Below the pieces are notes generated by a model. It saw only the letters and a program-made list of their open reading frames with translations. It made no database searches and was not told the origin of the DNA. The translations under genes and the position numbers were made by a program. From Halalkalibaculum roseum (lineage in GTDB: Bacteria > Bacteroidota > Rhodothermia > Balneolales > Balneolaceae), in NCBI RefSeq assembly GCF_011059145.1, contig NZ_JAALLT010000001.1, positions 355,250-419,249 of the forward strand: a stretch of 64,000 bases of DNA. Direction: 5' to 3'. This document shows, in pieces, positions 7,031-14,863 of this stretch. Every line of letters starts with the position of its first letter. Position 1 is the stretch's first letter.

Positions 7031-9922
7031 TCAGAGCCGTGCTAGTACTTTACGTGCCTCTGCTACTCGAGGTTGTAGATCGGAATCAGCCTCTTCCCAG
7101 AGTTCAACAAAAGTAGATAAATGGCGGGCGGCCTCGATTGTGTTACCGGTGGCAAGATAGGCATATCCCAGCTGTTCGTGCGCTAAGGTCCAAAGGGGAC
7201 CCCGGTAAAACGACCAGTACCACATACCAAGTCGCGCACTGTACAGAATATTTCTATATCCTTCGATTGCTTTTTCCGGCATTTCTAACCGGTTATGTGC
7301 CTCAGCCCATATCCACATATTCAGGGGATCAAACTTTCCGTATCTTTGGGACCGAAATGTACGGAGATGATTGATTGCTTCCTTCGGACGCCCTTTCTGA
7401 AGAGCTATTACCGCCCTTACATTCGGGCCATACGTACTATGTATGTCATTGGCTTTACGTAGCGAATCAATATGTATTAAAACCCGTTCCGCTTCGCCAA
7501 TCATACCGGCTAATGCATAGCCGCTGGCAAGTACTTCCAGATCGGCGACTCCCCATGAGTTTTCCCGGCCCCAAAGATAGGGCTCTGCTGCTCGCAGTGC
7601 CGGAAGGGCACGATCAGTTGACTTGGCAGCAAATGCCGCCGCAATAGACATTCTTAGATAACAACTGATGCCCGCCGGTCCGACATTTCGGTAAGCATCG
7701 ACAGATAATGAGTCGGCCTGAGCAAGCGTATGTTTAAGTTTACCGTGCATAGCTGACAGGAAGAGTTTATGAAACCTGCCCCAGGCTCGGATCTCCCGAT
7801 TTGAATGATCCACCATCACCGTTGCCAGTGAGTCTGCCAAATCTAGGTGACGAAAACGCAGTGCATTTGCCACCTTATTAATGTAAACGCTTTTACTTCC
7901 AGGGAAACGATCTTTCATTAGGACCATCACAGAATCGGCCAGCTCTTCACGGCCAAGTTTGCGAGCAGTGTGAATAAGCGCAATGTGTGGAACGATACGT
8001 GTTGGGGATTCTTGTAAATCGTGGCGGTACATCTGGAGTGCTTTTTCCAATTGTCCCATTATCATATATACTTCTCCAAGTTGGAACGTACTTCTGTCCG
8101 GTTCAATTTCCTGAAGTAACTCATAATAGTAGGCAGCAGAGTCCATTTGGTCATGTTTAAAATGGTCATTAGCCAGTGCTTCAATGCTTTGATGTCCTGA
8201 CAATGTGTTTGCGTAACGATTTGTAAGCCTTCTGTAGTGATCAGACTTTTCATGACTACCTATATTGTTATGGGCTGCCGAAAGTAACCCATAAGCACTG
8301 GCAAATGCGGTATCAAGTTCAGCAGCCTGTTTTGCAAGTATAATGGCTTTATTGAAGTCACCCTGGCCAAAATAATCTCCGGCCTCTGCGCGAAGTCTCA
8401 GAGCTTCCAGTGAGGGGGTAATTAGCTTCGGTAGCGGGGTGATCTGCTGTATGTTGTCTAACGATTGCAGCAACTCTTCTCGCAAGCGTTGCGAGAGCTG
8501 ACCAGTCGCCTTGATGATATCGTCTTTTGTTTCAGCTGGTTCCCGAAGGTGTACCACGACTTTTCTCGTTGCAGTTTCAATAATTTGTATGCTCACTTGG
8601 TAGGTGCTGCCTATAGAACTTACTACTCCCGATATTACAATGGGATATCCGTCGCGACTGCCGATTTCCAAGCCTATTTTTCGGGTAATAACGGTACTGT
8701 CGGGCCGTCGCATACGCCAAAGAGCATTCTCTATCTCAGCCCTCTCCACTACACGAACAAGTTCGGGTTGAGTTAGGTCTGCTATAATCGATTCACGAAT
8801 GTTTAGCCCCAAATCGGCCTGATCCGTGCGATTTTTAAATTCTGTTACCAATATTGAAGTGCCTTCATTGGCTGTACTGATCTGCTTCACGTGATTGACA
8901 GTAACCGGAGATTGTGGCCAAAAAATAACGGCCAATATAGATACAATGATGATTCCAACACCTATACCATAAATAATAGGCACACTCTTGACTGCCAACC
9001 ATTTATGAAAGATCAATTCACTGTATTGGCTCTCTTTTCGATGCTTAAATGTTTCTGTAATAAAGGAAGGCAGTTGTGCAAAATCATTATTTGGAGATCG
9101 ATGATTATCTCTTGAGGCACTTGTCATTGCTGCCTGTGATGTTCTCTCATCTACTAATGGGGCAATTTTTCTTGATTTGCAGCTGTCAAGAAGTTCTTGG
9201 TGGACCTGTTCCGTTTTGGGGGCAGGGTCTATATCAAATTCTTCCTGAAGTGAATCCCGGCAGTTATAATAAGCCTGTAGCGCTTCAGCCCGGTTATTAT
9301 TCTGAGCATGGAGTTTCATTAACTTTCGCCAAGCTGATTCATTAAGCGAATCATGCTGAATTAGTTTTTTGGTGTATTGTATGGCTTCTTTCAAATTGCC
9401 GCTGCTTTCCAGCAGATTTATAAGCTCTTCTAATGATTCTTTATATAATTGCTGGAATTGTTGTCTGTGTTTGTCAATCCATTCCTTATAGCACTCCGGA
9501 AGCAGGGGTCCTTTGTATGCTTCAATGCCTTCCTTTAAATAATTTACTTTAAGCTCAATATCATCGGTACTATTCGCTTGGAATACAGCATCCTCAACCT
9601 TGCAAACATCAGATGTATAATTGGTATTGGTATTCCACTGTATCGTCTTTGTATTAATGATTAAGAACCGACTTGCTTCCGGTAGCTTATTTTTGAGCTG
9701 GTAAAGAAGATTCCGCAGATTTGTTAGAGCTTGCTTTTCGGTACTTTGCGGCCAAAATTTGAAAGCAACATATTGTCGGGATAATTGGATATCGCGGTGA
9801 AGCAGAAGGTAGGCCAAAAGTTGATGCAGCCTTGGAGTGTCAATGGTTGTTATTAGCTTTCCATTGTATTGGAGTTTAAATCCCCCAAGCAGTTCGATAT
9901 GTAATCTCCCTGGCTCTCCCAT
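7031..9922 (-). CDS. Membrane-spanning SARP/BTAD transcriptional regulator with TPR sensor part
   Basis: This 963-residue protein combines several parts. Residues 1-105 form an OmpR-like winged helix of the SARP type (LHIELLGGFKLQYNGK). Residues 110-255 form a bacterial transcriptional activator (BTAD) helical domain. A Ser/Asn-rich linker leads to one transmembrane helix at about 314-335 (IIYGIGVGIIIVSILAVIFW). Residues 350-480 resemble a TolB-N/FlgO-like alpha/beta domain, and about 500-960 are TPR-like helical repeats. The DNA-binding part would be cytoplasmic and the TolB/TPR part periplasmic, as in ToxR/CadC one-component regulators. Target genes are not evident; the lipoproteins on either side are candidates. 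There is no kinase or response-regulator partner nearby. Confidence 0.85.
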   Translation of the reverse strand: MGEPGRLHIELLGGFKLQYNGKLITTIDTPRLHQLLAYLLLHRDIQLSRQYVAFKFWPQSTEKQALTNLRNLLYQLKNKLPEASRFLIINTKTIQWNTNTNYTSDVCKVEDAVFQANSTDDIELKVNYLKEGIEAYKGPLLPECYKEWIDKHRQQFQQLYKESLEELINLLESSGNLKEAIQYTKKLIQHDSLNESAWRKLMKLHAQNNNRAEALQAYYNCRDSLQEEFDIDPAPKTEQVHQELLDSCKSRKIAPLVDERTSQAAMTSASRDNHRSPNNDFAQLPSFITETFKHRKESQYSELIFHKWLAVKSVPIIYGIGVGIIIVSILAVIFWPQSPVTVNHVKQISTANEGTSILVTEFKNRTDQADLGLNIRESIIADLTQPELVRVVERAEIENALWRMRRPDSTVITRKIGLEIGSRDGYPIVISGVVSSIGSTYQVSIQIIETATRKVVVHLREPAETKDDIIKATGQLSQRLREELLQSLDNIQQITPLPKLITPSLEALRLRAEAGDYFGQGDFNKAIILAKQAAELDTAFASAYGLLSAAHNNIGSHEKSDHYRRLTNRYANTLSGHQSIEALANDHFKHDQMDSAAYYYELLQEIEPDRSTFQLGEVYMIMGQLEKALQMYRHDLQESPTRIVPHIALIHTARKLGREELADSVMVLMKDRFPGSKSVYINKVANALRFRHLDLADSLATVMVDHSNREIRAWGRFHKLFLSAMHGKLKHTLAQADSLSVDAYRNVGPAGISCYLRMSIAAAFAAKSTDRALPALRAAEPYLWGRENSWGVADLEVLASGYALAGMIGEAERVLIHIDSLRKANDIHSTYGPNVRAVIALQKGRPKEAINHLRTFRSQRYGKFDPLNMWIWAEAHNRLEMPEKAIEGYRNILYSARLGMWYWSFYRGPLWTLAHEQLGYAYLATGNTIEAARHLSTFVELWEEADSDLQPRVAEARKVLARL

Positions 9923-10061
9923 ACAGTTGATGAAATTGGTAAAAGGAGACGATTACTACCAAGTAATTGAATATTTTTAACTTTAGCTATCAGTTTAATT
10001 ATAAAAAATGTAATAGATATTTTTTTGTTTTGTACCGACACTAAGAGTGCTAACTGTAAAA

Positions 10062-10508
10062 TTAGTCAACATCAAATATTGCTCTTTCCCATCTTTTGTT
10101 GAAAATGTGAAGGACATCATCTTCTAAACGAAAAGATACCATATGCTCAGTACCCACGCTTATTTCCGAGCCGCATTCCATATGTTCAGTAGTAACTAAT
10201 TTAAGTTCATTCGAATGTTGTGTTTCACTCCACTGGTATTCCTTGTATAGTTGGGGTTCATCAACACAGTTTCCATTTTGTTCAGATTTGGAAATAACCT
10301 CTGTAAGTATATTGTTTGTAAATTCGAGCTGGTGTTCGCTATCTGTATTATTACTGTTAGGGATTAAGTGCCAAACTCCAATTAAAGTTACTGTATTGCT
10401 GGCGGGCAAATCAGTCTGTGTATGTAATACAGACTGGTCGCATCCTGTTAAAGAAACAGCTAATAACAATATTACAGTGGTCACTAATTTACTAGATAGA
10501 AACTTCAT
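10062..10508 (-). CDS. Small lipoprotein, lipocalin-like
   Basis: This 148-residue protein has a signal peptide ending VSLTGCDQS, so it should be lipidated at Cys23. The mature part has TLIGVWHLIP followed by beta-strands and FRLEDDVLHIFNKRW, the layout of small bacterial lipocalin-like domain proteins (GxW near the start). GGAGG lies before the ATG. It sits 139 bases upstream of the SARP/TPR regulator on the same strand. No function is known. Confidence 0.7.
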   Translation of the reverse strand: MKFLSSKLVTTVILLLAVSLTGCDQSVLHTQTDLPASNTVTLIGVWHLIPNSNNTDSEHQLEFTNNILTEVISKSEQNGNCVDEPQLYKEYQWSETQHSNELKLVTTEHMECGSEISVGTEHMVSFRLEDDVLHIFNKRWERAIFDVD

Positions 10509-10826
10509 GGTTACCTCCGATCTAAGTTTAGTATTGATAAGTAACAGGTCCGCGTTACTTAAATCTGTTTCTACAACTTATATGGGAGGTGTTTATGAAT
10601 CGTCTAAGGTTCGTTTACAAAACGTTTAATTTCTCTTTATCGATAGTTTTTTTCTGATTATTACCTGAGAATACAAGTTTTCAAATAAATGCTTCGTTAA
10701 TAAGTTTGAAAATCCAAAGGTTAGATTTAAAAATTTAAATACTCTACTCGAATTGCACCATCCTGATAGAAATGTTGAACCAAAACAAGATAAAAAGACT
10801 GTAGAATTATATGGAGGGCGATATTG

Positions 10827-10899
10827 TACCCCTACCCGGAATCGAACCAGGATCTAAGGTTTAGGAAACCTCCGTTCTATCCACTTGAACTATAGGGGT
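10827..10899 (-). tRNA. tRNA-Arg (anticodon CCT)
   Basis: This is a 73-base cloverleaf. The acceptor ACCCCTA pairs with TAGGGGT, the D-arm is GTTC/GAAC, and the anticodon stem GAGGT/ACCTT holds loop TTCCTAA, giving anticodon CCT. The T-arm CCTGG/CCGGG carries TTCGATT. The discriminator is A and no CCA is encoded. Confidence 0.96.
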
Positions 10900-10938
10900 G
10901 TGGGTTTTAGGTCTTGAGCTAAAATAAAGAGATAATCT

Positions 10939-11024
10939 TTAAGAATTAAGAATTAGGAATTAGAAATTAGGAATTTTCAATTTAGAATTCAGAATTCAGA
11001 ATACAGGAGTCAGAATTCAGAAGG
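10939..11024. repeat. Degenerate tract with 7-base period (AAGAATT / TTCAGAA)
   Basis: Units read AAGAATT, AAGAATT, AGGAATT, AGAAATT, AGGAATT, then TTTAGAA, TTCAGAA, TTCAGAA, TACAGGA, GTCAGAA, TTCAGAA. The 7-base period holds within each of the two word sets. The sequence is roughly the reverse complement of the tract at 11077-11220, so the two form a large imperfect inverted repeat around a spacer of about 50 bases. Confidence 0.85.
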
Positions 11025-11076
11025 GTTTATTTCAAAGTATCAGCTTAAATTTTTGTCATATGTATAATTATGAATA

Positions 11077-11220
<144 letters not shown>

Positions 11221-11301
11221 CCCCCCTTACTGTAACTTCAGTCGCTAATAATAGTACAACCTGCCTTTCGTTACTTCCACAAATTATCAGATATTGGATC
11301 T

Positions 11302-13698
11302 ATGCTTAGAATTGTTACGGTTTTTCTGTTTTCACTTTGCTTTTTGTTCACCAATAATGCTGTTGGACAGGTTACCATTAATGGCACGATTTACGACGCC
11401 GGTACGGGCGAGACGCTGCCCTCGGCTAACATATCCATCGAGAATACCTACCGCGGAACCATCAGCAATCGCAGCGGGGCCTATTCGCTAACCATTCCCG
11501 ATTCGCTGCTCCCCGCTACCGTGGTGGTGCGCTATATCGGATTTGAATCGGCCCGCAGGGTCATTGATGCCAACAGCAGCAACAGCCAGGATTTCAGATT
11601 GAAGCCCTCGGTCACCGAGATGGAGGCTATCACCGTTACGGACGAAGACCCGGCCATACGCATCATGCGCCAGGTGCTTAAGCGCAAACAGGAGTGGCGC
11701 AAAAAGTTGAAAACCTACCGGGCGGAGGCCTATACCCGCCAGACGGTGTCCAACGATACCTCCATCGTAATGATAACCGAATCGGTATCCACAGCTTTCT
11801 GGGACAAGGAGAAAGGTCACCGCGAGGTGCTGAAGTCACGTAAACAGACCGCCAACATGGATGCCGCCGATAACTTTGCCGGGGTCAGCTACCTGCCCAA
11901 TTTTTATGACGATAATATCGAAATTGCCGGTTTCGATGTGGTGGGGGTGACGCACCCGGATGCCCTGAAGTTTTACGATTTCAAGCTCATCGATCAGACC
12001 ACCCTCGACGATCAAACCGTATTTGAAATCGAGGTTCGGCCGGCGCGGAAGCTGCAGCCGCTGTTTAACGGCACCATCTATGTGTTGGATGGGGCCTACG
12101 CGCTGCTGGAGGTGAGTCTGCAACCCAATGAGGTGGTGGATTTCCCGCAGCCCATCAAGGAGTTCAACTCCTATTATGAGCAGCAGTTTAATAATTACGG
12201 TCAGGATTTCTGGCTGCCGGCGGATATGCGCATCAACGGTGAGATCAAGATCAAAATGGTAGGACTGGAGTTTCCGCTCATCCAATTCAGGCAGCTCTCG
12301 CGAATTACAGACTACGAAGTGAATGTGTCGCTGCCCGATTCGCTCTATGAAGACGAGGACCTATTTGCGGTTGATTCAACCACTATCAACAGCGACTCCC
12401 TATTTATCAGGAATATCAATACCGTTCCGCTCTCGGATGACGAACAGGAAGCCTACGCCACCCTCGACAGCACGGCGACCCTGGAAAAAGCTTTTAAGCC
12501 GTCCGGGTTTTTAGCACGTTTCGTGGAGGATGATGAGGAGAGTGACGAATTCACGGGCAGTTTTCTGAGCGGTATCCCCGGGAGCATTAATCCTGTGATA
12601 CGCTATAACCGTGTGGATGAACTGCATGCCGGACTAAAATACAGTGTGAACCCGATCGATAAGCTGGAACTGCGATTCAGCGGAGGCTACAGCACCGGCT
12701 ATGAAGAGTGGGGATACGGGGCAGGTTTTACCTACGAACTTTATGACAAAGACCTGATTAGCCAGTCCGTTGGTTTCGATTACAAAGCAGATACCCGGCA
12801 GCGCTACGAATCACAGGTTTATTCCCCCTTAATGATGACTGTGAGCAACCTGCTGGGCTACGAAAATTATTATGACTACTACCGCAACGAAGGTTATCGT
12901 GCGTTTACCGAGCTGGACTTCTCCAGAGCGGATCTGTCTGCTGTTATAGGCTACAACAGTGAAGAGCACAGCTCTCTCAATACCACTACCGCCTACGATA
13001 TTCTGGGCAGAGACAATACACCACGCGTGAACCCGGCCATTCCGGAAGGACGTCTGCATTCGCTCGATATCAAGGCGGGTTATAATCTTGGTGAAAGTTA
13101 TAATCTTGGGGTAACCGGTCTGAAGAGAGCCGGAATTTATATCGAATATTCGGATGATTGGCTGGGAAGCGATTTTGATTTTACCCGCTATACGGCAGGC
13201 ATTGACTGGTCCTTTAATACCTTCTACAAGCGAAGATTTTTGCCCAATACGCTGGACCTGAAACTCTCCGCGGGGACCTTCAGCGGTACGCTCCCGCCTC
13301 AGCGCTATGGCATCACCGACGTATCGAAAGGTATCGTCAGCTTTTTCGGTGCACTTAAGACGCAGCGCTTCCAACCCTACGAGGGTGAGCAGTTCCTGAG
13401 CCTGAGCGCAGAGCACAATTTTAGAACGGTTCCTTTTGAATTCCTGGGTATTCGTCCCCTGGTGGAAAGAGAAATCGGTATCATTGTCTTTGGAGGAGTA
13501 GGGAAAACCTGGGTCAGTGACGAGAGGAGACAGGCATTGGAGTCAAGCTTCGGTTATTCGCCCAATACAACGGATGGGGCTCATGTGGAAGCGGGTGTTT
13601 CACTCAACAAAGTTCTGGGCCTTTTCCGCATAGATTTTGCACAGCGACTCGACGAGCCGGCTTTCCTCATTACTCTAGGCGTGGCTAGATTGTTCTGA
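11302..13698 (+). CDS. DUF5686 family protein with carboxypeptidase-regulatory-like N-domain
   Basis: This 798-residue outer-envelope protein has a signal peptide (residues 1-23, ending NNAVGQ). It is followed by a CarboxypepD_reg-like beta-sandwich, about residues 24-105 (INGTIYDAGTGETLPSANISIENTYRG), and the DUF5686 segment (IMRQVLKRKQEWRKKLKTYRAEAYTR). The C-terminal half has many beta-hairpins and ends in LGVARLF with a terminal Phe, as in outer-membrane barrels. Members are common in Bacteroidota; their function is not established. The gene is alone on its strand, and its start is close to the heptamer array at 11077-11202. The short inverted repeat at 13709-13738 directly follows the stop. 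Confidence 0.9.
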   Translation: MLRIVTVFLFSLCFLFTNNAVGQVTINGTIYDAGTGETLPSANISIENTYRGTISNRSGAYSLTIPDSLLPATVVVRYIGFESARRVIDANSSNSQDFRLKPSVTEMEAITVTDEDPAIRIMRQVLKRKQEWRKKLKTYRAEAYTRQTVSNDTSIVMITESVSTAFWDKEKGHREVLKSRKQTANMDAADNFAGVSYLPNFYDDNIEIAGFDVVGVTHPDALKFYDFKLIDQTTLDDQTVFEIEVRPARKLQPLFNGTIYVLDGAYALLEVSLQPNEVVDFPQPIKEFNSYYEQQFNNYGQDFWLPADMRINGEIKIKMVGLEFPLIQFRQLSRITDYEVNVSLPDSLYEDEDLFAVDSTTINSDSLFIRNINTVPLSDDEQEAYATLDSTATLEKAFKPSGFLARFVEDDEESDEFTGSFLSGIPGSINPVIRYNRVDELHAGLKYSVNPIDKLELRFSGGYSTGYEEWGYGAGFTYELYDKDLISQSVGFDYKADTRQRYESQVYSPLMMTVSNLLGYENYYDYYRNEGYRAFTELDFSRADLSAVIGYNSEEHSSLNTTTAYDILGRDNTPRVNPAIPEGRLHSLDIKAGYNLGESYNLGVTGLKRAGIYIEYSDDWLGSDFDFTRYTAGIDWSFNTFYKRRFLPNTLDLKLSAGTFSGTLPPQRYGITDVSKGIVSFFGALKTQRFQPYEGEQFLSLSAEHNFRTVPFEFLGIRPLVEREIGIIVFGGVGKTWVSDERRQALESSFGYSPNTTDGAHVEAGVSLNKVLGLFRIDFAQRLDEPAFLITLGVARLF

Positions 13699-13708
13699 CG
13701 AAATAGTA

Positions 13709-13738
13709 GAACACAGATACCCTCGGAAATCCGTGTTC
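13709..13738. repeat. Inverted repeat of the ACACAGAT phrase
   Basis: GAACACAGAT and ATCCGTGTTC pair at 9 of 10 positions around a 10-base loop. It is followed by CATAAAAAAGG, so it could also slow or end transcription of the preceding gene. The same words recur at 27847-27931. Confidence 0.55.
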
Positions 13739-13863
13739 CATAAAAAAGGACTGCAGGAAGCCACAATATTGATAATAAATACACTAAGATTCTGGAAATC
13801 TTAGTAACTTGTTAAGATGCGTGTCTATTTTTGGCGCAGCAATCAAGTTATATAAATATTACA

Positions 13864-14826
13864 ATGAATAGACTTTTTATGGTGCTAAAGGCAGGCATAA
13901 TGATTCTGCTTATAGCACATACTTCGGTGGCGCAGCAGGTGTCCGGTACTGAAACCGCCGCTACGGCTATTAATAATAGCAACCTTCCATTTGTTTTGCC
14001 GGACAGTGCGGTCAAGCCATTGCGAAGCCTGGTCGATGAAGAATTGCAGAATAGTCTTATTGCTACTCTTTCTGCTAATCCGAAATGGAAAAAGCTTATT
14101 GATCAAAAGAAAATGGCCCTGGGCCTGGTTGATTTACGGGATCTCACGGATATTAATTTTGCCCGTATCAACGGAAATTATATGATGTATGCGGCCAGTC
14201 TGCCTAAGATCGCTATTTTACTTGCGGCCATGGATGCTTTTGAAAAGGGAGAATTGAAGGAGACGGAAGAAATACGCAAGGACCTTAAATTGATGATCAG
14301 CAGATCTGACAACCGTGCCTCTACCCGCATGATTGACAGGCTGGGCTATGAAAAAATTGAATCCGTGATGACGGATCCAAAATACGCCCTTTATGACGAG
14401 GATTATGGTGGTGGTTTGTGGGTTGGGAAACGGTATGCCAGTGCCGGAAGAAGATATCCGGACCCGATTAAAGGACTGAGTCATGCTGCCACCGCCTCCC
14501 AGGTGAGCCGATTTTACTATTTGCTGGCATCAGGACGATTGGTAAATGCCGAGCGATCTAAACAGATGCTGAACATTTTGGAAGATCCGGCCCTGCACCA
14601 CAAGTTTGTAAATACGCTCGATAAAATAGCACCGAATGCTCGGTTGTTTAGAAAGTCCGGTTCCTGGAGAAATTACCACTCCGATTCTATTCTGGTCTGG
14701 GGTGCTCCCTCCAGACGTTATATTTTGGTAGCTTTGATTGAAGACCCCGACGGAGAACAGATCATGCGTAAATTGGTGGTACCTGTTGAGCAGGTACTCA
14801 ACAATTTTACGGAATCCGGTCAATGA
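13864..14826 (+). CDS. Exported serine hydrolase of the class A beta-lactamase fold
   Basis: This is a serine hydrolase of about 320 residues, exported by an N-terminal signal peptide (VLKAGIMILLIAHTSVAQ). From the chosen start, ASLPK gives S112-x-x-K115, SDN is at 149-151 and KSG at 265-267. These are the three active-site elements of class A beta-lactamases and related acyl-serine enzymes. The substrate may be a peptidoglycan peptide or a beta-lactam and cannot be told from sequence. ATG 13864 is preferred to an upstream in-frame TTG at 13831 because the signal peptide begins there. The next gene starts 37 bases downstream. A second hydrolase of this type is encoded at 17769-19034, facing this one. 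Confidence 0.88.
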   Translation: MNRLFMVLKAGIMILLIAHTSVAQQVSGTETAATAINNSNLPFVLPDSAVKPLRSLVDEELQNSLIATLSANPKWKKLIDQKKMALGLVDLRDLTDINFARINGNYMMYAASLPKIAILLAAMDAFEKGELKETEEIRKDLKLMISRSDNRASTRMIDRLGYEKIESVMTDPKYALYDEDYGGGLWVGKRYASAGRRYPDPIKGLSHAATASQVSRFYYLLASGRLVNAERSKQMLNILEDPALHHKFVNTLDKIAPNARLFRKSGSWRNYHSDSILVWGAPSRRYILVALIEDPDGEQIMRKLVVPVEQVLNNFTESGQ

Positions 14827-14863
14827 GGCATACAAACAGGTTGTTCAGTAAGCGAGAAAGGTA

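Noticed and set aside
10595..10657. Tiny frame (MNRLRFVYKTF..., 20 residues) with GGGAGG upstream
   Set aside because: It is too short to support as a gene and ends quickly. It could be the start of a decayed gene, but no continuation is found.
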